From: Candidatus Woesebacteria bacterium
Lineage (GTDB): Bacteria; Patescibacteriota; Microgenomatia; UBA1400; UBA1396
Direction: 5' to 3'
Assembly (NCBI GenBank): GCA_021208605.1
Contig: JAJOJK010000021.1
Coordinates: forward strand, 1 to 46,782
DNA length: 46,782 bases
This document shows positions 1 to 9,177 of this stretch, in pieces. How positions within the stretch are numbered: position 1 is the first letter of the stretch; the number at the start of each line of letters is the position of its first letter. The notes under the pieces were generated by a model. That model saw nothing but the letters and a program-made list of their open reading frames with translations, ran no database searches and was not told the origin of the DNA. Position numbers and translations under genes: made by a program.

Positions 1-957
1 GAAAGAAACTCAAGTATCAGCACTCAATCAATTCATTCAAAACTTAGTCTTGTTTGGATTGGTCGTCACGGGTATTTTATTTGCCCGCTCCACCAGTGCA
101 GGACTTGGTAGCATCATTGTGGTCGCTTCCAGTTTTGGCAACGTCATGTGGCCATTATCACAGTTCTCACCGGTCCTGACACAAATGAAGGGTATTGTTA
201 AAGTGTTGGATGAGTTTGATGCTAACCTTAAAGTACCTATCTTAAATCGTCACCAAAGTGTTGATCATTTTGACACCTTATCCTTCAATGATTCAGATTT
301 AGGTTACATGGATGAAGAGAAATCCATCTTAACCCATGTGAATCTAGACATAAAAAAAGATGAAAAAATCTTGATAGTTGGACGCAGTGGTGCAGGTAAG
401 TCCACCATCTTAAAAACCATTCGACAAAACATTCAACCCAAACAGGGCAGTGTAACCCTCAATGATCATGACATCTTTGATTTAATCCCGATTGATTATT
501 ATTCCTTATTTACGACCGTCGATCAAATTGGCTTTATCTTCTCAGGTACGGTTAAAGAAAACCTTACCTTATACCAAGACCTTAGTGATGAACATTGTAG
601 ACATGCCTTAGCTCAAGTTGGATTAGCGCATTTGAATCTCAATGATGTCTTAGTGAACAATGGATCAAACGTCTCAGGAGGACAGCGAGCCCGGTTGATG
701 TTAGCACGAGCTTTATGCCTTGAAACCAGTGTCATTCTTTGTGATGAAATCTTTGCTTCACTTGAACTTGAGATTGCGCAAAGCATTGAAAAAGACTTGT
801 TGTCGTTACCTAAAACCATCATCAATGTCAGTCACATCATCTTTAAAGAGACCCTACACCTTTATGATAAAATCTACATTCGTAGAAGAAGGGGAATGCC
901 TACTTGCCTCATCCCAACAAGAAGTGTGGGAACGCATGATCTTATCTCAATCCTAAG
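1..957 (+). CDS. ABC exporter (fused permease/ATPase) C-terminal part, truncated by window start; C-terminus split by an apparent 1-nt frameshift near 880-885
   Basis: Walker A GRSGAGKST, signature VSGGQRARLMLARAL, Walker B VILCDE. ORF 50..1045 loses sense after YDKIYI; the 720..956 frame continues VEEGECLLASSQQEVWERMILSQS*. Confidence 0.75.
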
Positions 958-986
958 CAAACAAAAGCGCAATCATGCGCTTTTGT

Positions 987-1795
987 TTATAGGGAGAGAG
1001 AATGAAAATGGGCCAATAGTTCGTTTGGTTGTAAGCGTTGTTTAGCTTCTGCACATACATCCAACACCACGTGTCCTTCATGAAGCATGATGCAACGATC
1101 ACCATAAGCCAAAGCATCCTGTATTTGATGTGTAATCATTAAGGTGGTGATTTTAAATTGTCGAATCAAATGCTGTGTGAGATGCATGATGTGCTGGCTT
1201 GTTTTTGGATCTAGAGCAGCAGTATGCTCATCCAGTAACAACAGCTTAGGGTGTGACACCACAGCCATCAATAAACTTAAAGCTTGACGTTGTCCACCTG
1301 ATAAATAGGCAACCTTGACATCCAACTTCTCTTCAAGTCCCATGTTGAGTTGAGTAAGGATGCTTGCGATATGAGTGCGTGATACTAAATCAACTCCTTT
1401 GTTTGAGGTTATTAAGGTTTGCCTTTGTTCAGTGCTAAACTCATGTTTTGCACAATGCTTAGTTGAGGTGAGGTTCCTAATGAAGGATCTTGATACACTC
1501 TTGAAATGTTTTGAGCTCGCCTGAATGAAGGATCTTGATACACTCTTGAAATGTTTTGAGCTCGCCTGAATGAAGGAAGATGAGTCATCTCTTGATCATT
1601 GAAGAGAATCTTTCCATGATCAACAGCCAATTGTCCATCAATTAAATTAAGTAAGGTGGACTTTCCACTGCCATTGCTTCCTAACACCACCACAAATTCA
1701 CCTTCCTGAACATTAAAATTGAACGATTTAAACAATGGTTGTTCATTTGGGGTGTTTAAGTGAAATGTTTTTTGAATGTCTTGAAGCACTAACAT
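987..1795 (-). pseudogene. ABC transporter ATPase (COG1101-like), split by a frameshift near 1411-1416 and carrying a 45-bp in-frame tandem duplication
   Basis: ORF 1412..1795 has Walker A LGSNGSGKST; ORF 987..1343 has YLSGGQRQALSLLMAVVSHPKLLLLDEHTAALD. Restoring one A joins them as ...NKGKTLITSNKGVDLVSRTHIASILTQLNMGLEEK... Confidence 0.75.
1479..1577. repeat. 45-bp tandem duplication (two copies plus 9-nt partial third) inside ABC ATPase gene
   Basis: aatgaaggatcttgatacactcttgaaatgttttgagctcgcctg at 1479-1523 and 1524-1568, then aatgaagga; encodes the repeated SFRRAQNISRVYQDP. Confidence 0.95.
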
Positions 1796-2686
1796 GATTA
1801 TCTCCTCCTTTCAGTGACGTTAAGATAGTTTTACCGTAAGAAGGTTTAATCACTAAGGCAAGCACAAGGATAAGGGCAGTGATGAGTCTTAATGAACTAG
1901 GATGTAAACGCAGTGCTAAAGCTGAGGCAATAGTGAAGCGGTATAATAGTGAACCAAAGATAGCCATGGTGGTTAACTTAGCACCAGTGGAAGATAACAA
2001 AGAGTCACCTAACACCACTGATGCTAAAGCAGCCACAAGAATACCAAATCCCATCGACAGATCATAGAAGCGTGTCATCATCACAACCAAGGCTCCACAC
2101 AAGGCGATGATGGCATTGGAAAGTGAATATCCTAATGCTTGATAAGCACTGAGGTTTTCACCAAGTGCTGATACAAGTTTTGGATTATCACCAGCAACCT
2201 GTAATATCATCCCTTTTTTAGTTTGTAGAAACCAGTCCAGCAATAACTTAAGACTGAAGACAATCATAAGGAGAAGTGAAAGATGATACCAACGGGTTAA
2301 TGACACACTCATCCATGATGGGAGAGTGAACAACGTAAAGGTTTGAAATAAAGGCAAGTTAGAACGATTACCTGCAATCATAAGATTGAGTGTATACAAG
2401 GCACTCATGGTGAGGATACCACTTAAAAGTGGTTGAATCTTCAAACTTTGGTTTGAAGCCATGCTGTTAATTGACCTGCACACCATCCACCCAATGCAGC
2501 CATGATTAAGGCTATAGGAACGGGAAGTCCTGAAGTCAGTGCCATCGCACTAATCACAGCCCCAAGAGGGAAACTGCCTTCTACGCTAAGATCGGGACGT
2601 TGTAAGACTTTGAATGTCAATGCTACACCCAGAGCAAGGACACTGTACAATAATCCTTGAATGAGGACGTCGAGCCAGAAATTCAT
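1743..2686 (-). pseudogene. ABC transporter permease (COG4120-like), split by a frameshift near 2440-2455
   Basis: ORF 2441..2686 (MNFWLDVLIQGLLYSVLALGVALTFKVLQRPDLSVEGSF) continues in another frame as KIQPLLSGILTMSALYTLNLMIAGNRSN (1743..2486); one missing T in aaagtttgaag explains it. Confidence 0.75.
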
Positions 2687-2687
2687 G

Positions 2688-3668
2688 TTATTCGCTTAGA
2701 CGTTCAAGAACACTTTGCGGGAACGTAATTCCTAGTTCTTGGGCCATTGTTTGATTTACAAATAAACGAGTTGAAGTGGGTGTACCGACCGGGATGTCAG
2801 ATGGAAGCTTATCGTTAAAGAGAATATCTATGACTTGTAGGGCAGCACTTTGACCTAAGGCGAAGAAATCTACCCCATCCACCGCAAGTAGTCCTTGAGG
2901 GAGTAAGGTAGGATCAGAGCCAAACACAGGTTTGTTAGCTTGTTTAGCTAAATCAACAATTTGTGAAGTGGCACTTGCCACAAGATTATCAGTAACATTG
3001 AAGACTGCATCCACTTGAGGTAACAGTTGTCCCATAGCAGCTGCCACTTCAGAAAGATTGGTAATGCCAATCACCACGGCATTCATACCTAATAGAGGGG
3101 CAATACGTTGGGCTTCTTCAATCCATACACGACCATTCACTTCACCTAAATTGAATAAAAAACCAATATTTTGAGTATTAGGAAGCACTTCTTTAACAAG
3201 TTCAAGTTGTGGTTGAAGTGGTGCAGCATTGCTCATGCCTGTAGCATTGTTTCCACTGGATTCAAGTGAAGCGACAAGACCAGCACTCACAGGGGCAGAA
3301 ACAGCGTTGAAAACCACAGGAATTGAAGTGTTCAGTGTGGCATTAAGAGCAGCTTGAGCAGCGGGGGTTGCGATGGCGTAAATTAAGTCTACACCATCAC
3401 TGACAAATTGCTGGGCGATGGTATTAGCAACATTTGGATCACCTTGAGCATTTTGAACAATCAGTGTGATGGCGTTTGATTTGCCTTCAGATTCAAGTTG
3501 ATCTTTAAGCCCTTCTAGTGTTGCATCTAAAGCAGGATGAGTGACAAGTTGAATCACTCCAATGGTGAAGGTTTCTTCTTCGTTGGGTAGAGGCGTGGAT
3601 ACACATGCACTAAGCATAGTGAGGGATAGAGTGAGTAGCACTAAGGCTTTAAGTGATTTAGTCATCAT
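2688..3668 (-). CDS. ABC transporter substrate-binding lipoprotein (COG2984 / TrpX-like)
   Basis: Lipobox LSAC; FTIGVIQLVTHPALDATLEGLKDQLESEG; adjacent to permease and ATPase. Confidence 0.85.
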   Translation of the reverse strand: MMTKSLKALVLLTLSLTMLSACVSTPLPNEEETFTIGVIQLVTHPALDATLEGLKDQLESEGKSNAITLIVQNAQGDPNVANTIAQQFVSDGVDLIYAIATPAAQAALNATLNTSIPVVFNAVSAPVSAGLVASLESSGNNATGMSNAAPLQPQLELVKEVLPNTQNIGFLFNLGEVNGRVWIEEAQRIAPLLGMNAVVIGITNLSEVAAAMGQLLPQVDAVFNVTDNLVASATSQIVDLAKQANKPVFGSDPTLLPQGLLAVDGVDFFALGQSAALQVIDILFNDKLPSDIPVGTPTSTRLFVNQTMAQELGITFPQSVLERLSE

Positions 3669-3693
3669 TAGTTCCTTTCAAGGGGGATAAAAT

Positions 3694-3787
3694 AAAAAAA
3701 CACGCATCTACGCGTGGCCAATAAAAGAGATTTCTTGTGTATTGTGTCAATCGTAGATATTTCCAACATAAAGTGGTCTATATCTAC
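3694..3787 (-). promoter_or_regulatory. Candidate transcription-attenuation leader upstream of the substrate-binding protein gene
   Basis: Minus strand: GTAGATAT (3787-3780) pairs ATATCTAC (3760-3753); ATCTACG (3758-3752) can instead pair CGTAGAT (3712-3706) inside terminator CACGC-GTAGAT-GCGTG-T7 (3716-3694). Confidence 0.55.
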
Positions 3788-3943
3788 AATGTGATATAAA
3801 CCTAGTTAGTGATAATATCCGTAATAAGAAGACACATGGAAAGATTTGTGATTGGTCATGATCTTAATATCCTTTCTTGTTTTGAAGTGTAACAAATCAT
3901 GAAAAAGAATGCAAGAATAATAATTTCTTTCACATATTTTCAT

Positions 3944-3969
3944 AAAATAACTTCCAGTTAAGGAAGTTA
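3944..3969 (-). terminator. Intrinsic terminator of the LysR gene
   Basis: Minus strand TAACTTCC-TTAACT-GGAAGTTA-TTTT overlapping the stop codon. Confidence 0.7.
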
Positions 3970-4887
3970 CTGAATGGGTTCGATGGGTTTGTTGGATTGA
4001 AAGTAATGGTAGATACTATCTCGAGTGTACGTCTCAATACGACTGTAATGAGATTTATTAGGATAGGTTAAGACCACTTTCCAAGGCATAGGCACTGTGA
4101 ATCTCATTTCTTTAATCCGGTCCTTAACAATGTGATTTCTAACCGGTCCTGGAAGAACCGTGATGAAATCAGAGTTTAAGGTGGATTCGAGTAAGAAATC
4201 CCATGAGGTGGACATCAGTGCAATCTTAGGAACAATGTTTAAACTTTCAAATTTTCTCATGAGCTGATGATGAATCATGAAGGTGCTAGAGAAGATGGCT
4301 AGATTTTGTTCTTTTAAATCACTCCAATCCATGGTGTTCTTAATTTTAGCTAAAGTATGATCTTTGGATAAGAAGCAACACACTTCCTCTACAAAGATGA
4401 CTTCTTCTTTAAAATGCATACTATTAAGATCAGTCGGTTGTAAAATGACCGCAAAGTCGATTTCTTGAAGCTTAAGTATTCGTTGGAGTTCAAATGCTCC
4501 CTCTTCAATGATATCAAACTGAATATCTGGGTTTGTGATCACTAATTTGGATAGGATGTCGGTAAACAATACGGTTAACACAAGAGGAGGAATACCAATG
4601 CGTATCTTTCCTCTTGCTTTTGTCGAGTGTTCTCTTAACTCTTTCATCATGCGTTCATGATGGTAAATCACATTAGTGGCATTGGTGTAAAAGGATTCTC
4701 CTTGAGGGGTTAAGCCAGCTAAACGACCTTGTTGTCGAATGAAGAGATCAATTTTTTCATCGGATTCAAACTTCTTAATCACTTGGGTTAAAGCGGGTTG
4801 AGAAACATGAAGTTTTTTTGCCGCAGCAGAAATATTATAGTCGGATTCAATAATGGCACAGAAATACTTGAGCTGGTAAATATCCAT
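3967..4887 (-). CDS. LysR-family transcriptional regulator
   Basis: MDIYQLKYFCAIIESDYNISAAAKKLHVSQPALTQVIKKFE N-terminal HTH; divergent from thiolase operon. Confidence 0.92.
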   Translation of the reverse strand: MDIYQLKYFCAIIESDYNISAAAKKLHVSQPALTQVIKKFESDEKIDLFIRQQGRLAGLTPQGESFYTNATNVIYHHERMMKELREHSTKARGKIRIGIPPLVLTVLFTDILSKLVITNPDIQFDIIEEGAFELQRILKLQEIDFAVILQPTDLNSMHFKEEVIFVEEVCCFLSKDHTLAKIKNTMDWSDLKEQNLAIFSSTFMIHHQLMRKFESLNIVPKIALMSTSWDFLLESTLNSDFITVLPGPVRNHIVKDRIKEMRFTVPMPWKVVLTYPNKSHYSRIETYTRDSIYHYFQSNKPIEPIQ

Positions 4888-4936
4888 AAAACCTCCAAGA
4901 TGACATCACATGTCATAATCATACCCTATAAAAATA

Positions 4937-4955
4937 ACTTATACAATCTATAAGT
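4937..4955. promoter_or_regulatory. Candidate LysR-type operator
   Basis: Perfect dyad ACTTATA-CAATC-TATAAGT between lysR and thiolase. Confidence 0.5.
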
Positions 4956-4998
4956 ACTTGGTATTTTCAAAACGCTTGAATAAGCATTAAAATGACGT

Positions 4999-5012
4999 TG
5001 TAAGCGCTTAAA
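4999..5012. promoter_or_regulatory. Candidate cre (CcpA) site upstream of thiolase operon
   Basis: TGTAAGCGCTTAAA, close to TGWAANCGNTNWCA. Confidence 0.4.
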
Positions 5013-5062
5013 GTAATTTATTCACAACTACTATAATTAAAACAAATATCAAGGAGGATATT

Positions 5063-6244
5063 ATGAAAGAAGTGGTCATTGTATCGGCTGTTCGTACCGC
5101 GATTGGAACCTTTGGAGGCTCACTTAAAGATGTAAGTGCAGTTGACTTAGGAGCTACTGTCGTCAAAGAAGCCATCGCTCAAGCGAAGATTTCTCCTGAA
5201 ATGGTTGAAGAAGTTATCTTTGGTAACGTTCTACAAGCTGGATTAGGGCAAAATGTCGCTCGCCAAGTGTCCATTAAAGCAGGTATCCCACAAGAAGTAT
5301 CATCATACACTGTTAACAAGGTCTGTGGATCAGGTCTTAAGACAGTGGCTTTAGCTGCGAATGCAATTGCGTGTGGGGATGCCGACATTGTGGTAGCGGG
5401 TGGAACCGAAAACATGAGTTTATCAGCGTATGTTGTTCCTTCAGCACGTTGGGGAGCTCGCATGGGTCAAGCAACCATGGTTGACACCATGGTCTATGAT
5501 GGACTCACTGATGCATTCAGTGGAGTACACATGGGGATTACGGCAGAAAACATTGTCACTGAATATGGATTCACTCGTGAAGAGCAAGATGCTTTCGCGG
5601 TTGAAAGCCAACATCGTGCGGTTAAAGCTATTGCGGATGGCAAATTTAAAGATGAAATTGTTCCCGTTGTTATCGCTTCTAAAAAAGGTGACATCGTGGT
5701 TGATACAGATGAATATCCAAAAGCCAATGCTTCATTAGAGGGATTAGCAAAACTTCGTCCAGCCTTTAAGAAAGATGGATCAGTGACTGCTGGTAATGCT
5801 TCAGGAATCAATGATGGTGCTGCAGCTTTAGTTCTTATGAGCAAAGAAAAAGCTCAATCCTTAGGTTTAACTCCTCTTGCAGTAATTAAATCTTATGCTT
5901 CTGCTGGTGTTGATCCACAAATCATGGGTACAGGACCAATTCCTTCTACTCGTAAAGCACTTAAAAAAGCTGGATTAGAAGTTAAAGATTTAGGACTTAT
6001 CGAAGCTAACGAAGCGTTCGCAGCACAATCACTTAGCGTAGTGAAGAGCTTAGAACTTGATCCTTCCATTGTTAACGTCAATGGTGGAGCGATTGCGTTA
6101 GGTCACCCAATTGGTGCAAGTGGTGCACGTATCTTAGTCACATTACTTCATGAAATGAAACGTCGTGAAGAAGTTAAATATGGTTTAGCTACCCTTTGTA
6201 TCGGTGGAGGTCAAGGTATCTCACTGATCGTTGGTAAAGAGTAA
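5063..6244 (+). CDS. atoB: Acetyl-CoA acetyltransferase (thiolase)
   Basis: [49 protein letters not shown] aaggagg. Confidence 0.95.
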   Translation: MKEVVIVSAVRTAIGTFGGSLKDVSAVDLGATVVKEAIAQAKISPEMVEEVIFGNVLQAGLGQNVARQVSIKAGIPQEVSSYTVNKVCGSGLKTVALAANAIACGDADIVVAGGTENMSLSAYVVPSARWGARMGQATMVDTMVYDGLTDAFSGVHMGITAENIVTEYGFTREEQDAFAVESQHRAVKAIADGKFKDEIVPVVIASKKGDIVVDTDEYPKANASLEGLAKLRPAFKKDGSVTAGNASGINDGAAALVLMSKEKAQSLGLTPLAVIKSYASAGVDPQIMGTGPIPSTRKALKKAGLEVKDLGLIEANEAFAAQSLSVVKSLELDPSIVNVNGGAIALGHPIGASGARILVTLLHEMKRREEVKYGLATLCIGGGQGISLIVGKE

Positions 6245-6277
6245 ACCAACTCAATAGAAAGAAAAAGGAGAGAAACA

Positions 6278-6997
6278 ATGAGATTAGAAGGAAAAGTAGC
6301 TATCATTACTGGTGGCGCACGTGGATTAGGACAATCCATGGCAGAATTATTCGCTAAAGAAGGTGCAAAAGTCATTGCTGCTGACATGGGCGAATTAAAT
6401 TATGAATGCGAAGGAGTTGAAGGTTTCCAACTTAACGTAACAGACGTTGAAGGATGCGAAAAACTATTCAACTATGCAAAAGAAAAATATGGTCGTATTG
6501 ATATCCTAGTGAACAATGCTGGTATCACTCGTGATTCACTCACTCGCAAAATGAGTGATGATATGTGGAACCTTGTTATTGATGTTAACCTTAAAGGTGT
6601 CTTCAACTTAACTCGCTTTGTTGGACCATTCATGGCTGAACAAGGTTCAGGATCCATCATTAACATTTCTTCCGTTGTTGGAGAATTTGGTAACATTGGA
6701 CAAGCTAACTATGCAGCTACAAAAGCTGGTGTCATTGGTATGACAAAGTCTTGGGCTAAAGAATTCGCCATGAAGGGTGCACAAGTTCGTGTTAACTCCA
6801 TTGCTCCAGGTTACACATTAACTGACATTCTTAAAACTGTACCTCAAGATCTACTTGACAAATTCGCAGCACAAACGATGTTAAAACGTTTGGCTCAACC
6901 AGAAGAAATCGCAACAGCTGCTTTATTCTTAGCATCTGATGATGCTTCCTACATCACCGGTCACAACCTAAGCGTGAATGGTGGAATGAGACTTTAA
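6278..6997 (+). CDS. fabG: SDR, 3-oxoacyl-(acyl carrier protein)/acetoacetyl-CoA reductase
   Basis: [29 protein letters not shown] aaaggag. Confidence 0.9.
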   Translation: MRLEGKVAIITGGARGLGQSMAELFAKEGAKVIAADMGELNYECEGVEGFQLNVTDVEGCEKLFNYAKEKYGRIDILVNNAGITRDSLTRKMSDDMWNLVIDVNLKGVFNLTRFVGPFMAEQGSGSIINISSVVGEFGNIGQANYAATKAGVIGMTKSWAKEFAMKGAQVRVNSIAPGYTLTDILKTVPQDLLDKFAAQTMLKRLAQPEEIATAALFLASDDASYITGHNLSVNGGMRL

Positions 6998-7029
6998 TCT
7001 TAAACACAGTATTCACACAGGAGGAACAT

Positions 7030-7980
7030 ATGGCAGTGAAATTTATGACTGCAGCGGAAGCTGTAAAGTTAGTGACGTCAAACAGCACAATTGCTACCGG
7101 CGGATTCGTTGGTAATGCTGTACCAGAAGAATTGGAAATCGCAATTGAAAACCGCTTCGTTGAAACGGGTGAGCCTAAGAACTTAACTTTAGTTTACGCA
7201 GCTGGTCAAGGCGATGGTAAAACTCGTGGTTTAAATCACTTTGGACACGAAGGATTACTTAAACGTGTTATTGGTGGACACTGGGGTCTTGTTCCTAAGG
7301 TTCAAAAATTAGCCTTAGACAACAAAATCGAAGCATACAACTTCCCACAAGGATGTATTTCTCACTTATTCAGAGATATCGCTGCTAACAAACCAGGTAC
7401 CATTACTCGTGTTGGTTTAAAAACCTTTGTTGACCCACGTCTACAAGGTGGAAAACTCAATGAAGTCACTAAAGAAGATATGGTTGAACTCATTGAACTA
7501 CGTGGTAAAGAATACTTAATGTACAAAGCATTCCCAATCGATTTCGCATTCATTCGTGGAACTTACGCTGATGAAAACGGAAACGTCACGATGGAAAAAG
7601 AAGCTGGATCACTTGAAGTATTATCCATTGCGCAAGCATGCAAGAACTCAGGTGGTAAAGTCATCGTTCAAGTTGAAAAAGTCGTTAAGGCTGGAACACT
7701 TGATCCGAAACTTGTTAAAATTCCTGGAATCTATGTGGATACTATCGTTCAAGTGGCTGACATGAAGAATCACATGCAAACATTTGCTGAAGACTTTAAC
7801 GCTTCTTACACTGGTAGTGTTAAAGTTCCTGTGAATAGCATGAAGCCGATGGAATTGGATGATCGTAAAGTCATTGCTCGTCGTGCTGCTATGGAACTTA
7901 TTCCTAATGCGATTGTAAACTTAGGTATTGGTATGCCAGAAGGGGTTGCACGTGTTGCAAACGAAGAAGGCATTGGGTTG
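7030..7980 (+). CDS. Acyl-CoA:acetate/propionate CoA-transferase, N-terminal portion only (truncated at the junction)
   Basis: [35 protein letters not shown] ... [20 protein letters not shown]; homology breaks where the malic enzyme begins. Confidence 0.85.
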
Positions 7981-7990
7981 CAAGATTTAG
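7975..7990. other. Putative chimeric junction between two genomes
   Basis: In-frame switch from CoA-transferase (..VANEEGIG) to malic enzyme ([17 protein letters not shown]..) with an abrupt change in codon style. Confidence 0.85.
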
Positions 7991-8736
7991 GAATTCCGGT
8001 TTTCCATGATGACCAACACGGTACCGCCGTGGCGGTGACCGCGGCCTTGCAAAGTGCCGCCAAAGTGGTCAGCAAAGACTTCACCGATTTGAAGGTGACT
8101 ATTCTCGGTGCCGGCGCGGCCGGTATTGCGACAGCTAAGATGCTCCTTGGCATTGAGTGCGATTCCGAGACCTGTACTAAGCAGTCCAGTAGCGACATGC
8201 AAGTAGCCGATGTCATTTTGGTCGACAGCAAAGGCATTATCAGCACCGATCGCGATGACCTGAATTCACACAAGAGTGTGATCGCACGGTACTCCAATGT
8301 GGATGGTCTCACCGGTTCGGCCGAAGACGCTTTGCGTGGACGCGACGTGGTAATTGGTGTTTCTGGTCCGAATACGATTTCTCCCGAAATGGTAAAGAGC
8401 ATGGCCGACAACGCTATCGTGTTCGCCATGGCCAACCCTACTCCAGAAATCATGCCCGATGTTGCTCGCGAAGCTGGTGCTGCCGTTGTGGCGACCGGTC
8501 GCAGTGATTTTGCCAACCAAATCAATAATGTGCTCGTATTCCCCGGTATTTTCCGCGCGGTGATTGATGGTCGTTTGGATCGCATTACGCTGGAAGACAA
8601 GCAGGCGGCGGTCAAAGCCTTGGCCGATATGGTCACCAACCCTGGTCCTGAGAATATTATTCCTGATCCATTCACGCCCGGTTTGGCGGAGACAGTAGCC
8701 AAAGCTATTTTGCAGAATCGTCAGTCAGCCAGCTAA
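7981..8736 (+). CDS. Malic enzyme (NAD(P)-dependent malate dehydrogenase, decarboxylating), C-terminal portion only
   Basis: [66 protein letters not shown]-terminal catalytic part absent. Confidence 0.9.
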   Translation, partial: QDLGIPVFHDDQHGTAVAVTAALQSAAKVVSKDFTDLKVTILGAGAAGIATAKMLLGIECDSETCTKQSSSDMQVADVILVDSKGIISTDRDDLNSHKSVIARYSNVDGLTGSAEDALRGRDVVIGVSGPNTISPEMVKSMADNAIVFAMANPTPEIMPDVAREAGAAVVATGRSDFANQINNVLVFPGIFRAVIDGRLDRITLEDKQAAVKALADMVTNPGPENIIPDPFTPGLAETVAKAILQNRQSAS

Positions 8737-8784
8737 GAAAAACAATTTGGCGTCAGCTGCATTTGTCCGTATACTGAAGAGTAT

Positions 8785-9150
8785 ATGAATCACATGCCAG
8801 ACGTTACACCTGATCACCTGACCAAGGGAAAATGCGAGCCGTGTGAAGGTGGTGTTGATCCGCTCACTCCCCAAGAGTACGCTCCGTACTTAACGGCTGT
8901 ACCCAAGTGGCAAACTGAAGAGATTTCTGGAGTCACGTACATTGTGCGCGAGTTTACCCGCAAAAATTTTGTTGACGCGGTCGATTTCATTCAGCAGATT
9001 ACCGAAATTGCGGAAGAAGAAGGCCATCACCCTGACCTGCATTTGACCGATTTCAAAAAGCTGCGCGTGGAGCTCACTACGCACGCGATTAACGGTTTGA
9101 GCGTGAATGACTTTATCGTAGCTGCCAAAATTGACGAACTGGAGAAATAG
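8785..9150 (+). CDS. phhB: Pterin-4a-carbinolamine dehydratase
   Basis: FVDAVDFIQQITEIAEEEGHHPDLHLTDFKKLRVELTTHAINGLSVNDFIVAAKID. Confidence 0.9.
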   Translation: MNHMPDVTPDHLTKGKCEPCEGGVDPLTPQEYAPYLTAVPKWQTEEISGVTYIVREFTRKNFVDAVDFIQQITEIAEEEGHHPDLHLTDFKKLRVELTTHAINGLSVNDFIVAAKIDELEK

Positions 9151-9177
9151 CTTCACAACGAACTCCTCACCTGCCCT

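Noticed and set aside
1-2686. Programmed frameshifting in the ABC genes
   Set aside because: Indels at short runs with no slippery heptamer seen; pseudogene or sequence error is more likely.
7806-8702. 298-aa minus-strand ORF
   Set aside because: Antisense to the malic enzyme frame, low-complexity Ser/Ala/Thr composition, no motif; shadow ORF.
7030-8736. Genuine bifunctional CoA-transferase/malic enzyme
   Set aside because: Both halves lack parts needed for catalysis and the composition change coincides with the join; chimera is simpler.
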